Origin: an uncultured Flavobacteriales bacterium | GTDB taxonomy: Bacteria; Bacteroidota; Bacteroidia; Flavobacteriales_G; Salibacteraceae | Assembly (NCBI GenBank): GCA_937121175.1 | Contig: CAKZKD010000002.1 | Location: forward strand, 62,001 to 126,000 | Direction: 5' to 3' | Length of the DNA stretch: 64,000 bases | In this document: positions 25,806-35,133 of the stretch, piece by piece | Layout of the letters: each line of letters begins with the position of its first letter | How positions within the stretch are numbered: position 1 is the first letter of the stretch | The notes under the pieces: model-generated | The model's input: the letters and a program-made list of their open reading frames with translations, nothing else | What the model was told of the DNA's origin: nothing | Databases searched by the model: none | Position numbers and translations under genes: made by a program

Positions 25806-26375
25806 ATGAAAAATATTGCCATCTATGCTTCAGGAAGTGGAAGTAACGCGCTTAAAATAATGGAGCATTTTTCAGAACACCACCTGGCTAAAGTGGCGCT
25901 AGTTATCACCAACAACTCTGCTGCTGGCGTAATTAATCACGCAAAAAAATTCAACGTACCATGCACAATTCTGGAAAAGAAAGACCTAAAATCTCCGCAA
26001 TGTCAACTAGAAGTGCTGAAGCATCATCATATAGAACTTATTGCTTTGGCCGGATATTTAAAACAAATTCCAGCAGAATTAGTACAGGCTTTTCCGGAAC
26101 GCATTCTAAATATTCACCCTGCGCTTTTGCCAAAATATGGCGGACAGGGAATGTACGGCCTGAATGTGCATAAGGCCGTTCGAGAAAATAACGAAGAGTT
26201 TTCTGGTCCAACCATTCATTTAGTGGATGAAGAGTATGACAAAGGGGAGATTCTATTTCAGCAAAAAATAAAATTAAACCTAACAGATACACCAGAACAA
26301 ATAGCCTCTAAAGTCCTAAAAAGCGAACACGATAATTATGCAACTATCATCGAAAAACACCTTCTTCAACTATAA
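25806..26375 (+). CDS. purN: phosphoribosylglycinamide formyltransferase
   Basis: Third step of de novo purine synthesis: transfers formyl from 10-formyl-THF to GAR. 189 residues, the family length. The start IAIYASGSGSNALKI is the GAR phosphate loop. The catalytic Asn-His pair is in NIHPALLPKYGG and the Asp in DEEYDKGEILFQ. Divergent from the IYD-like gene with a 30-base gap. The other purine gene in the window, purD, is 28 kb away, so the pathway is dispersed. Confidence 0.96.
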   Translation: MKNIAIYASGSGSNALKIMEHFSEHHLAKVALVITNNSAAGVINHAKKFNVPCTILEKKDLKSPQCQLEVLKHHHIELIALAGYLKQIPAELVQAFPERILNIHPALLPKYGGQGMYGLNVHKAVRENNEEFSGPTIHLVDEEYDKGEILFQQKIKLNLTDTPEQIASKVLKSEHDNYATIIEKHLLQL

Positions 26376-26434
26376 TCCACAAAATTATTCGGTGTAAAGT
26401 TCATCTAACTCGTATGCAAGCATATAGATAAAGT

Positions 26435-26442
26435 TAATTTTG
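26435..26442 (+). promoter_or_regulatory. -7 box TAATTTTG for the MscS gene
   Basis: An exact TAnnTTTG match, 22 nt before the ATG at 26465. Confidence 0.45.
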
Positions 26443-26464
26443 CAAAAAATTTAATACAAATACT

Positions 26465-27286
26465 ATGGATTTAAATATTTCAAACTATTCTGATACTCTT
26501 TACGAAATTGGTATTCAATTCGGAACAAAAATTTTAGGTTGTGTTGCCGTTCTAATCATCGGTTTTTGGATCGTTGGCAGCATTATGGGAATTATCAAAC
26601 GAAGCTTTGAGAAAAGAGACGTTGACCCATCGTTAAGACCTTTTTTACTAGGCATTATCAGTACTCTTTTTAAAGCCTTAATTGTAATCAGTGCGCTTGG
26701 TATTCTAGGAATTGAAATGACCTCGTTTGCTGCTATTATTGGGGCTGCAGGTTTAGCAGTTGGTATGGCGCTTTCTGGAACACTCAGCAATTTCGCTGGC
26801 GGTGTTATGATTCTAATTTTCAAACCTTTTAAAGTTGGTGATGTTCTTGAAGCTCAGGGGTACACTGGGTCTGTGCGAGAAATTGGGATATTCAACACCA
26901 TTATGAATACTCCAGACAACAAAACCATCATTATTCCTAACGGAGGTCTTTCTTCTGGTTCCATGGTGAACTACTCTACTGAAGCTCAAAGAAGAGTTGA
27001 TTGGACGGTAGGAATTGGCTACGGTGATGATTACGATAAGGCGAAAGCTACAATGGAAAAGTTCATTTCTGAAGATTCAAGAATATTGAAAGACCCAGCA
27101 CACTTTATTGCTTTACATACATTGGCAGATAGCTCTGTTAACTTAACTGTGCGAGCATGGGTAAATGCAGCAGATTATTGGGGTGTTTACTTCGATATGA
27201 ACGAAAAAATTTATAAAAACTTTGGAAACGAGGGGCTAAATATTCCATTTCCACAAATGGATGTACACGTACACAACGCAAAATAA
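26465..27286 (+). CDS. small-conductance mechanosensitive channel, MscS family
   Basis: A 273-residue inner-membrane channel that releases solutes on hypo-osmotic shock. Three hydrophobic segments: TM1 about 22-45, TM2 about 65-85, and the pore helix TM3 (AAIIGAAGLAVGMALSGTLSNFAGGVMILIF region, about 88-118), rich in Gly/Ala as in MscS. The beta domain follows (VGDVLEAQGYTGSVREIGIFNTIM) and then a C-terminal alpha/beta part. Length is close to E. coli MscS (286). Confidence 0.95.
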   Translation: MDLNISNYSDTLYEIGIQFGTKILGCVAVLIIGFWIVGSIMGIIKRSFEKRDVDPSLRPFLLGIISTLFKALIVISALGILGIEMTSFAAIIGAAGLAVGMALSGTLSNFAGGVMILIFKPFKVGDVLEAQGYTGSVREIGIFNTIMNTPDNKTIIIPNGGLSSGSMVNYSTEAQRRVDWTVGIGYGDDYDKAKATMEKFISEDSRILKDPAHFIALHTLADSSVNLTVRAWVNAADYWGVYFDMNEKIYKNFGNEGLNIPFPQMDVHVHNAK

Positions 27287-27293
27287 AACTGTA

Positions 27294-28226
27294 ATGAAAA
27301 AAATAATTTTAACCATTAGTTTGGGGCTATTCTCAATTGCTGGTTTTTCACAAGACACTAATGCAGCTGAAGGCCCTTGGACTCGTGAAGGTTTGTTTAA
27401 CCTTTCATTATCTCAAACGGCTTTAGTAAACTGGGCTGCTGGAGGCCAAAATTCTTACTCTGGAAATGCTTTAATAAAATATTCTGCAAACTACAAAGAA
27501 GGTTTGTGGAAATGGAAAAATGACCTGACTCTGAGTTATGGCGGTTTATCTCAAGGTGATATCCCTTGGCAAAAAACAGATGATAGAATTGAGTTTAACT
27601 CAAAGGTTAGCCGAGATAAGAAAGAAGGTGGAGATTGGGCTTATGCATCTTTCCTAAACTTTAGAACGCAATTCGTTGACGGGTTTAAACTTCCAGATGA
27701 TTCCACTCTTATTTCTACTTGGATGGCTCCAGGTTACTTAACCATGGGTCTAGGTATGGATTATACTCCTAATGAATATTTCTCTTTAAATATTTCACCT
27801 ATTGCAGCAAAATTCACTTTTGTTGGTAATGCCCTACTAGCTGACGCTGGTGCTTTTGGTGTTGAAGGAGCTGAGTATGATTCTACTGGAGTTAAAACTA
27901 AAGATGGGTCAATATACCGTTTTGAACTTGGGGGTAATATTAGCGCTCAGTTCAAAAAAGAAATTGCAAAAAATGTTGAATTGGATACTAAGTTGAACTT
28001 GTTTTCTAATTACCTAGAAAACCCAGGAAACATTGACGTAAACTGGGATTTAATGTTGAATATGAAAGTGAACGATTGGCTAAGTGCAAGTTTAATTTGT
28101 AACTTAATATACGATCACGATATTGATATTGCGGTTGACACTGACAATGATGGGGTTACCGATGCTGTTGGTCCTAGAACTCAATTTAAAGAGGTTCTTG
28201 GTGTTGGTCTCAATATGACGTTTTAA
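27294..28226 (+). CDS. DUF3078 outer-membrane-type protein
   Basis: A 310-residue exported protein. Signal peptide: residues 1-18 (ending GFSQ). The body has the DUF3078 hallmarks: LSLSQTALVNWAAGGQNS, alternating aromatic beta strands throughout, and a final Phe at the C terminus, fitting an outer-membrane barrel. I chose the ATG at 27294, just after the MscS stop, because an earlier in-frame start would overlap MscS and spoil the signal peptide. Function unknown in the family. Confidence 0.88.
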   Translation: MKKIILTISLGLFSIAGFSQDTNAAEGPWTREGLFNLSLSQTALVNWAAGGQNSYSGNALIKYSANYKEGLWKWKNDLTLSYGGLSQGDIPWQKTDDRIEFNSKVSRDKKEGGDWAYASFLNFRTQFVDGFKLPDDSTLISTWMAPGYLTMGLGMDYTPNEYFSLNISPIAAKFTFVGNALLADAGAFGVEGAEYDSTGVKTKDGSIYRFELGGNISAQFKKEIAKNVELDTKLNLFSNYLENPGNIDVNWDLMLNMKVNDWLSASLICNLIYDHDIDIAVDTDNDGVTDAVGPRTQFKEVLGVGLNMTF

Positions 28227-28247
28227 ATTTAAATTTGACCCCAACAC

Positions 28248-29741
28248 ATGGGAGTCAAATCATACATAGCAAAACATTATGCAGCCTTTTTGGTACGAAA
28301 GTCCAAAAAGGCTGTTTTGCATCCTGCCAAATCGCAACAGCTTGTTTTTGAAAGCCTAATTATCACTGGTAAAAAAACAATCTTTGGTAATGACCATAAG
28401 TTTGATGGAATAAACGATTATACGACCTTTAAGAAAAACGTTCCTTTAAGGGAATACGAAGAGCTTCAGCCTTATATCAACCAAATGATGGAAGGAAAGT
28501 CTGATGTATTGTGGCCAGGATACCCCATTTACGTCTGCAAAACCTCAGGAACTACCTCTGGGGCAAAGTATATTCCCATTTCTAAAGAGTCTATAAGCAA
28601 CCACATTAACTCCGCAAAACTTGCACTGCTTCACTATATTGTTGCATCAAACAACGCCTCTTTTGTTGATGGTAAAATGATTTTTCTGCAAGGTAGTCCT
28701 GCTTTAGAAACAAAAGGGAGGGCGAAACTAGGGAGACTCAGCGGTATTGTTGCGAATCATGTACCTGCTTACCTCCAAAAAAATAGGCTTCCAAGTTTAA
28801 AAACCAATTGTATCGAAGATTGGGAGACCAAAGTGGATAAAATTGTTGAGGAAACTGAACATGAAGATTTAAGGCTCATTAGTGGAATTCCATCTTGGGT
28901 TCAGATGTATTTTGAAAAACTTATTGAAAAATCGGGAAAACCAAACATTGAAAGCATCTTCCCAAACTTTTCATTATTTGTCTATGGAGGCGTAAACTAT
29001 GAACCTTACCGTCCAATATTTAATAAACTCATTGGGTCGAATATACCTTCCGTAGAAACCTACCCCGCGTCTGAAGGGTTTATTGCCTTTCAGGATGAAC
29101 AGCCCCATAGCGGTTTATTACTAGTTGTGGATAATGGAATATTCTATGAGTTTATTCCAACTGCGGAATACGGCAAAGAAAACCCGACACGATTGCAGCT
29201 AACTGAAGTAGAGTTGGGAGTGAATTACGCTATCGTTTTAAACACCAATGCTGGTCTATGGGGTTACGTAATTGGCGATACCGTAAAGTTTGTATCAAAG
29301 AACCCATACAGAATTGTAGTTACGGGTAGAATTAAACACTTTACTTCAGCGTTTGGCGAGCATGTAATCGGAGAAGAAGTAGAAATGGCAATGAAAATTG
29401 GAACTGAAGAAGAGGATTGTATCACTAAAGAGTTTCATGTAGCGCCACAAATAAACCCAGGTTCTGGCCTACCTTACCACGAGTGGTTTATCGAGTTTGA
29501 AGAAAAGCCTAAAGACCTAACGAAACTGGAAGGTGCTATTGATAGAGCCCTTCAAGAACAAAACCCGTACTACAAAGATTTAATTGCTGGCAAGGTCTTA
29601 AGACCCTTAACTATTAGAGAATTACAACCTGATGCTTTTTTAAATGCTATGAAATCGAGAGGAAAATTGGGTGGACAGAACAAAATTCCGCGGTTATCTA
29701 ACGACCGAAAATTTGCAGAAGCGTTAGCAAATTATAAATAA
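28248..29741 (+). CDS. GH3-family acyl-adenylate/amide synthetase-like protein
   Basis: A 497-residue cytoplasmic protein of the GH3 (firefly-luciferase-like adenylating) family. The ATP loop KTSGTTSGAKYIPIS is at about residues 100-114, VYGGVNYEPY and TYPASEGFIAFQ near the middle give the second and third adenylation motifs, and VVTGRIKHFTSAFGEHV precedes the C-terminal lid. Plant GH3 enzymes join amino acids to jasmonate or auxin; the bacterial substrate is unknown. It begins 21 bases after the DUF3078 gene, possibly co-transcribed. Confidence 0.9.
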   Translation: MGVKSYIAKHYAAFLVRKSKKAVLHPAKSQQLVFESLIITGKKTIFGNDHKFDGINDYTTFKKNVPLREYEELQPYINQMMEGKSDVLWPGYPIYVCKTSGTTSGAKYIPISKESISNHINSAKLALLHYIVASNNASFVDGKMIFLQGSPALETKGRAKLGRLSGIVANHVPAYLQKNRLPSLKTNCIEDWETKVDKIVEETEHEDLRLISGIPSWVQMYFEKLIEKSGKPNIESIFPNFSLFVYGGVNYEPYRPIFNKLIGSNIPSVETYPASEGFIAFQDEQPHSGLLLVVDNGIFYEFIPTAEYGKENPTRLQLTEVELGVNYAIVLNTNAGLWGYVIGDTVKFVSKNPYRIVVTGRIKHFTSAFGEHVIGEEVEMAMKIGTEEEDCITKEFHVAPQINPGSGLPYHEWFIEFEEKPKDLTKLEGAIDRALQEQNPYYKDLIAGKVLRPLTIRELQPDAFLNAMKSRGKLGGQNKIPRLSNDRKFAEALANYK

Positions 29742-29751
29742 ATGGTTCTAG

Positions 29752-29782
29752 TTGGGTGGGCGTTTCATTCCACGTACTTTTG
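29752..29782 (+). promoter_or_regulatory. promoter with both Bacteroidota boxes
   Basis: TTG at 29752-29754 and TACTTTTG at 29775-29782 with a 20-nt spacer, followed by 20 nt to the ATG at 29803. One of the two best promoter matches in the window. Confidence 0.6.
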
Positions 29783-29802
29783 CAATCCTAAAAATTAGTA
29801 CC

Positions 29803-30318
29803 ATGCTTAATCGAATAATAAAGTTTGTTTTAATTGCTCTGCTTACCGCTCTTGTAGCCTACGAATTTTACCAAGGACACATTGGAAATGGCATAATGTT
29901 CATTTTATTAGTAGGTCTAGTAGTTTTGTTACTGTTTAAGCATGAAGTGAACCTAATTGCCTTCTTGCAAGTGCGCAGAAATAAATTTGATAGCGCAAGA
30001 AAAATACTAGCCTGGGTAAAGAAACCGGAGCAAATGCCAACAAAACAGCGTGCGTATCATTATTTCTTGCAAGGATTAGTTGAAAGCCAGAGTAATGCAA
30101 TGACAAAGTCTGAAAAGCACTTTAAAAAAGCGTTGAATACAGGACTTAGTATGGGTCATGATATTGCAATGGCTAACTTAAACCTGGCAGGAATAGCAAT
30201 GGCTAAAAGAAGAAAACGTGAAGCGCTGAATTATATAGCTCAAGCTAAAAAACACGACAAGGCCAAGTTACTTAACGACCAAATCAAAATGCTTAAGGGT
30301 CAAATGGGTAGAATTTAG
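29803..30318 (+). CDS. membrane protein with TPR-like helices
   Basis: 171 residues. Two N-terminal hydrophobic helices (about 5-22 and 28-46) are followed by a soluble helical domain with TPR-like pairs (YHYFLQGLVESQSNAMTKS, FKKALNTG, LNLAGIAMAKRRKREALNYIAQA). The ATG at 29803 is preferred: an earlier TTG in frame lies inside the promoter. Probably an inner-membrane scaffold; function unknown. Confidence 0.75.
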   Translation: MLNRIIKFVLIALLTALVAYEFYQGHIGNGIMFILLVGLVVLLLFKHEVNLIAFLQVRRNKFDSARKILAWVKKPEQMPTKQRAYHYFLQGLVESQSNAMTKSEKHFKKALNTGLSMGHDIAMANLNLAGIAMAKRRKREALNYIAQAKKHDKAKLLNDQIKMLKGQMGRI

Positions 30319-30389
30319 CCCTCAACCATTAACAGTTGCGGGTGAATAAGTAGTAACCCTATACCTATAAAAAACACTGGTTCTTCGGC

Positions 30390-30397
30390 TAGTTTTG
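30390..30397 (+). promoter_or_regulatory. -7 box TAGTTTTG for the receiver-domain gene
   Basis: An exact TAnnTTTG match, 19 nt before the ATG at 30417. Confidence 0.45.
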
Positions 30398-30416
30398 AGC
30401 TATATACATTATTGTT

Positions 30417-30812
30417 ATGGCTGCTATTCACCCAAATGTTAGAGTACTATTAGTTGAAAGTGACGAGGTAAACATCTTTGTCATGGAAAAAATGATTGGA
30501 AAACAATTTCACTTGACTGTTGCCAGAAATGGTGTTGAGGCATTGCACTTTGCACATAAAAAGAATTTCGATTTAATCCTTACAGAGATTAGATTAGATC
30601 ACAGTATGGACGGAACCGAGGTAATGGAAGAACTAAGAAAAGATTCTATGTACGAATCCGCTGAAATTTGGGCTATTACTGGGGTTGGATTACCAGAAGA
30701 TGAAGAATATTATAAAAACCTTGGCTTTGACCAGTTTTTCCAAAAACCTACGGATCACAATTCAATTATTGATTCAATAAAGGAGGCTTTACCTGAACTG
30801 GTGCAAGCCTAG
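30417..30812 (+). CDS. stand-alone degenerate receiver domain (pseudo-receiver)
   Basis: A 131-residue CheY-like protein without an output domain. The fold is intact: VRVLLVESDEVN, AITGV (Thr88) and FFQKP (Lys110). The phospho-acceptor position is Glu57 (LILTEIRLD) instead of Asp, and the acidic pair at the N terminus is altered to Glu-Ser-Asp-Glu. A Glu here often mimics the phosphorylated state, so it may signal constitutively or bind a partner without phosphorylation. No kinase gene is adjacent. Confidence 0.88.
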   Translation: MAAIHPNVRVLLVESDEVNIFVMEKMIGKQFHLTVARNGVEALHFAHKKNFDLILTEIRLDHSMDGTEVMEELRKDSMYESAEIWAITGVGLPEDEEYYKNLGFDQFFQKPTDHNSIIDSIKEALPELVQA

Positions 30813-30813
30813 C

Positions 30814-31545
30814 CTAGAAGGGTGAAATGGTGAACCCTATTGAGAAGGGCAATATCTCATGTCCCTTTTCAGCCTCAAACAATCGTGTAAGACTGTAATA
30901 ACCGACTAAACCAATTCTACCGTAACCCAATCGTGTGGTAATTCCGTATCGAGTTTGCGTAAGTAATGGCTGAATGAAATTGCTATATCTACCTTCTTCT
31001 GTTCTTGTTGTGCTGTAAGAACCTAGTCTGAAGCCCGCCTTGAAACCAACAGACACCTTCCAGCTATGGCCTTTATCATTAGGTTTTGACCGGAACCTCA
31101 ACTCAGCGGGTACATCGAAGTAATTAGTTGTATATGAATTCCTTTTGTAGGATGAATCAGCTTTTATTGGGGCAAAAGACGCATATTCAAGTCCAGTTGC
31201 GGTATCAACATTCGTAGTGTAACCATTGTTGAAATACTTTGCATGGGAATATCCAATTCCAATAGCACCACTTAACACCTTAGCTTTAAATTGATGGTCG
31301 TAGAAAATTTGAATGTCGTTTCCATACCCAAAACTAAAATTGACACCAGTAGGCGCGTTAACCACACCAGCGTAATTAATATCAATTAAAAAATTATCCC
31401 TTTTAATTGGACGATTAGCAACCTTGGAATCACTATTAACTTTTTTCTCCTCTTTTTTTTCGGGCTGTTTTTCAGTTTCTTGTGCAAACAATGATACTGA
31501 AGCCAGTAAAAGTGTACTCAAAGGAAGTAATAGGCGTTTTTTCAT
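30814..31545 (-). CDS. outer-membrane beta-barrel protein
   Basis: A 243-residue exported protein. Signal peptide: residues 1-22 (ending LFAQ). A Lys/Glu-rich linker is followed by alternating amphipathic strands (IDINYAGVVNAPTGVNFSFG, TTRLGYGRIGLVGYYSL) ending FTISPF with a C-terminal Phe, as in outer-membrane barrels assembled by BamA. The ATG at 31545 is preferred to a TTG 12 bases upstream. Its role (porin-like or structural) cannot be told. Confidence 0.75.
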   Translation of the reverse strand: MKKRLLLPLSTLLLASVSLFAQETEKQPEKKEEKKVNSDSKVANRPIKRDNFLIDINYAGVVNAPTGVNFSFGYGNDIQIFYDHQFKAKVLSGAIGIGYSHAKYFNNGYTTNVDTATGLEYASFAPIKADSSYKRNSYTTNYFDVPAELRFRSKPNDKGHSWKVSVGFKAGFRLGSYSTTRTEEGRYSNFIQPLLTQTRYGITTRLGYGRIGLVGYYSLTRLFEAEKGHEILPFSIGFTISPF

Positions 31546-31645
31546 AACTGGACGCAAAAGTATATTTTATCGAACGTGAGGTTCAATTAAAAAATTGAAA
31601 TTGTAGATTGGCAAACGGGGTAAACCAAATCTTATTACGTAACGT

Positions 31646-31653
31646 TATATTTG
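31646..31653 (+). promoter_or_regulatory. -7 box TATATTTG directly upstream of a start codon
   Basis: An exact match only 4 nt before the ATG at 31658, so the predicted transcript would be leaderless or nearly so. Confidence 0.4.
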
Positions 31654-31657
31654 GAAT

Positions 31658-34012
31658 ATGAAACAACTACAACTTATTTTACCCGCAACAACTCTCGTTC
31701 TATTTGGACTACTAACATCTTCTTACGCTCAGAATGTTGACCTAAAAACGTATGGTAGGTACGACTCAGTATCTGTAAAAGCATTTGGTACTGAATATGC
31801 CTTTCCTTGGGTTGGTGGTTTGAACACCCCACAATTTTCTGACATTGATTTAAACGGAGACGGAATAGATGACCTTTTTATTTTTGATAGAGACGGACAA
31901 TGCGTCCGCACTTTCATCAATCAGGGAAAAAAAGACACAATTGGTTACGACTACAGTTTCGACTATGAAATTGGTTTCCCAAAAATGACCGACTTCGCAC
32001 TATTACGTGACTTTGATGGAGATGGGAAAAAAGATATTTTTTCAGCTGTTCCCAATTTTGGAGATATTAAAGTGTTTAAAAATACATCGACTGGCCCAGC
32101 GCCAAATGATTTTTCCTTCTTACCAATTAAATACAACAGTCCTTTTAAGGCAGGCCAGTATGTAGATTTTATTACGTACAAATATTACCCCCCACAAGGT
32201 GGGTTTATATACACCGACGTATATAATGGGTTTACTGACATACCAGGAATAACTGACATTGATGGTGACGGTGACATGGATATTCTAGCTTTTGGAAGCG
32301 GGGCGAACTCAATAACCTATTACAAAAACCTAAGCCAAGAAAACAACGGCAATAATGATAGCCTAATATTTGACTTAGAATCCACTTGCTGGGGACATTT
32401 TATTGAAGATGCTTTTTCATTCCAACTCTATTTCGGTAGTTGTAAAGGCGGGGCTATTCCTCTCAACAAAAGCAACCCAATATCTAATGGAAGAGGAAGC
32501 CGGCACGAAGGTTCAACCATACTAATTCAGGATATGGATGGTAACGATTTACCTGATTTAATTTTGGGAGATATTTCCTACAATAACCTGCTAATGGCCT
32601 ATAATAATGGAACCTTGGCGGATGCCAGATTAACCAGTCAAGACACGGCCTACCCAAGAAATAATACATCAGTTGACGTTCAAACATTTCCAGCAGCCTA
32701 TTATGTTGATGTGGATAATGATGGGGTAAAAGACCTGATTGCCTCTCCAAATGCGGAAGCTGGTTTCGATAATATTAATGGCGCCCAGCTGTATAAAAAT
32801 AACGGGTCAAATAATAACGCTTCACTTCAGTATCAAGGCAATGATTTCCTATTTAAGGATATGATAGATTTGGGAACCAACGCACACCCTCTTCTAATTG
32901 ATGTAGATGGTGATTCATTGAATGACTTACTTGTTGGGAATCGTGGAGTCTTTTCAAGAATAGGAACTTATGAAAGTAGAATTGCTTATTACAAGAATAC
33001 CGGAACAAAAACCGACCCTGCGTACACTCTAATTACAAGAGACTACTTGCTCCTTCCCAGTGCTTTTGATACAGGCCTATGCCCTGCCGCCGGAGACCTA
33101 GACAATGATGGAGATATCGATTTGCTAATTGGAACCGAGTCGGGAAAACTTTACTATTATGAAAATCAGGCTTCTAACCCATCCGATTCCTGCCTTTTCA
33201 GCCTTAAAACAACACCTTTTTCTAATCGTGTTTTTGGTAATGAAATCCGTCCAGCATTATTCGATGTGAATAAAGACGGTAAACTGGATTTGATTGTTGG
33301 CAGTCAAACCCCTGAACTAGTGCTATATGAAAACGTAGGTACTACATCTGCTCCTGATTTTGACCCATCAATCACCACCTCAAGAACCAATGGGTTTGCC
33401 GGGGTTTACTCCGAAAAATATCGTAACGGGTATTTGTCCCCATTCATGATAAGTCTTGACTCCAACGGGGCTATTGACCAGCAAAATGGAAAAGATTATT
33501 TGTTTGTAGGTACAGGTTCGGGGTACCTATACATGGTTACGGATATAGACCCAAGTAGTCGAACAAGTGCGGGTACGGTTGATAGTATCTTTTTATATAC
33601 AAGCAATGTAAGCTTAGCCGGGTCTGATATTACTGGAGACGGCAAATCTGATGTGATTTTTGGTCACAAGACTGGGGGATTATCTATTTTACTTAAAGAC
33701 GGTGGAAACATAATAAAACAACCCCCCGCCGAGCCGGAAGACACACTAAATGTGGATGTTGAGTCAACTAAGTTAGACCCTAAAATAAAAGCATTCCCTA
33801 ACCCTACAACAAATACTGTTACCCTTAATGGTTTGGATAATGACGAAGTAACTCATGCTCAACTTTTCGATATTGAAGGAAAATTAGTTTGGGAGAACTA
33901 TAATGTTCGAAATGATGAACCAATGAATCTCGAAGGAATTCAAACAGGAATATACTTTCTGCAAGTTGAGTCTGCTTCAATATCCGAAATCGTGAAAATT
34001 GTCAAACATTAA
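31658..34012 (+). CDS. T9SS-secreted FG-GAP/VCBS repeat protein
   Basis: A 784-residue secreted protein. Signal peptide: residues 1-24 (ending SYAQ). From about 60 to 690 there are many FG-GAP/VCBS-type repeats with calcium-binding DxDGDGxxD cores (DLNGDGIDDL, DFDGDGKKDI, DIDGDGDMDI, DLDNDGDIDLLIG), fitting an integrin-alpha-like propeller. The last 75 residues (KAFPNPTTNTVTL to IVKIVKH) form a T9SS sorting tail. Likely a calcium-dependent surface adhesin or binding protein. No catalytic domain seen. Confidence 0.92.
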   Translation: MKQLQLILPATTLVLFGLLTSSYAQNVDLKTYGRYDSVSVKAFGTEYAFPWVGGLNTPQFSDIDLNGDGIDDLFIFDRDGQCVRTFINQGKKDTIGYDYSFDYEIGFPKMTDFALLRDFDGDGKKDIFSAVPNFGDIKVFKNTSTGPAPNDFSFLPIKYNSPFKAGQYVDFITYKYYPPQGGFIYTDVYNGFTDIPGITDIDGDGDMDILAFGSGANSITYYKNLSQENNGNNDSLIFDLESTCWGHFIEDAFSFQLYFGSCKGGAIPLNKSNPISNGRGSRHEGSTILIQDMDGNDLPDLILGDISYNNLLMAYNNGTLADARLTSQDTAYPRNNTSVDVQTFPAAYYVDVDNDGVKDLIASPNAEAGFDNINGAQLYKNNGSNNNASLQYQGNDFLFKDMIDLGTNAHPLLIDVDGDSLNDLLVGNRGVFSRIGTYESRIAYYKNTGTKTDPAYTLITRDYLLLPSAFDTGLCPAAGDLDNDGDIDLLIGTESGKLYYYENQASNPSDSCLFSLKTTPFSNRVFGNEIRPALFDVNKDGKLDLIVGSQTPELVLYENVGTTSAPDFDPSITTSRTNGFAGVYSEKYRNGYLSPFMISLDSNGAIDQQNGKDYLFVGTGSGYLYMVTDIDPSSRTSAGTVDSIFLYTSNVSLAGSDITGDGKSDVIFGHKTGGLSILLKDGGNIIKQPPAEPEDTLNVDVESTKLDPKIKAFPNPTTNTVTLNGLDNDEVTHAQLFDIEGKLVWENYNVRNDEPMNLEGIQTGIYFLQVESASISEIVKIVKH

Positions 34013-34048
34013 CGGCTAAAGGATAACCAAACCCCGGTCGTTCCTGTC

Positions 34049-34056
34049 TATTTTTG
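34049..34056 (+). promoter_or_regulatory. -7 box TATTTTTG for the DAHP synthase gene
   Basis: An exact match, 9 nt before the ATG at 34066. The TTG inside the box is in frame with the gene, so it should not be taken as the start. Confidence 0.4.
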
Positions 34057-34065
34057 TGTTTGCCT

Positions 34066-35133
34066 ATGTGGAACACCGTAAAAAATAGACTCCATTTAAT
34101 AACTGGGCCGTGCAGCGCCGAAAGCGAGGAGCAAGTACATACCATTGCCAGACAATTGTCTGAAAAGGGTCTGGTAGATACATTTAGAGCAGGTGTTTGG
34201 AAGCCTAGAACTCGGCCAGGAACCTTTGAAGGGGTTGGTGAGGTTGCCCTATCTTGGCTAGCCGATGTGCAACGCGACTATAAACTTAGAGCAAGTATTG
34301 AGGTTGCGAATGCTAGTCATGTTGAATTGGCCTTGAAATACGGAATTAATAATTTCTGGATCGGAGCCCGAACAACAGTGAACCCTTTCTATGTTCAAGA
34401 AATTGCAGATGCATTAGCAAATACCAATTCCACCGTTCTGGTAAAAAACCCTATTCACCCGGACGCGGAACTCTGGTCTGGAGGAATTGAGCGAATTCAA
34501 AAATCCTGCGGAGAAAAGGTTGGGGCAATACATCGGGGTTTTTCTTCTTTCCAAACATCCCAATATCGAAACATCCCAAGGTGGGAAATTCCGATTGAAC
34601 TCAAAAGGAGATTTCCAGATTTATTTCTAGTGTGCGATATAAGCCATATTGCAGGTAAAAGAAGCTTATTACATGAAGTTGCTCAAAAGGCAATTGACTT
34701 GGGTATCACTGGTTTAATGATAGAAACTCACCCTAATCCTACTGCAGCATTAAGTGATGCCAATCAGCAAATTACGGTAGAGGGCCTGCAGCATATTATT
34801 GACACCCTTGTTCAGAAAACATCTGGAATCACGGATGCAACATTTTTAAACCAATTAGAAGAGCTCAGGGCACAAATAGACAAGATTGACGAAGACATTC
34901 TAAATGCCATTTCATCTCGGCTTAATTTAACTAAGGAAATTGGCACATACAAAAAAGAGAATAACGTTACCGTTTTTCAACTCAATCGTTGGAACGAAAT
35001 ACTAGAAACTAGGGGTGAGAATGGTAAAAAACTAAACCTCGACAACGCATTCGTTCACAAACTCTACGAAACAATTCATGCGGAATCTATTAGACTACAA
35101 ACCGAAGTAGTAGAACAAAAACTACCGCGCTAG
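34066..35133 (+). CDS. bifunctional DAHP synthase / chorismate mutase
   Basis: First step of the shikimate pathway (PEP plus erythrose 4-phosphate) fused to chorismate mutase. 355 residues. The N-terminal TIM barrel shows ITGPCSAES, FRAGVWKPRTRPGTFEG, IGARTTVNPF, VKNPIHPD and CDISHIAGKR; the C-terminal 85 residues are an AroQ-type mutase (LRAQIDKIDEDILNAISSR, KENNVTVFQLNRW). This order matches the Bacteroidota fusion. The mutase domain may also confer feedback control. Start ATG at 34066, not the earlier TTG. Overlaps the convergent hemD end by 12 bases. Confidence 0.93.
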   Translation: MWNTVKNRLHLITGPCSAESEEQVHTIARQLSEKGLVDTFRAGVWKPRTRPGTFEGVGEVALSWLADVQRDYKLRASIEVANASHVELALKYGINNFWIGARTTVNPFYVQEIADALANTNSTVLVKNPIHPDAELWSGGIERIQKSCGEKVGAIHRGFSSFQTSQYRNIPRWEIPIELKRRFPDLFLVCDISHIAGKRSLLHEVAQKAIDLGITGLMIETHPNPTAALSDANQQITVEGLQHIIDTLVQKTSGITDATFLNQLEELRAQIDKIDEDILNAISSRLNLTKEIGTYKKENNVTVFQLNRWNEILETRGENGKKLNLDNAFVHKLYETIHAESIRLQTEVVEQKLPR

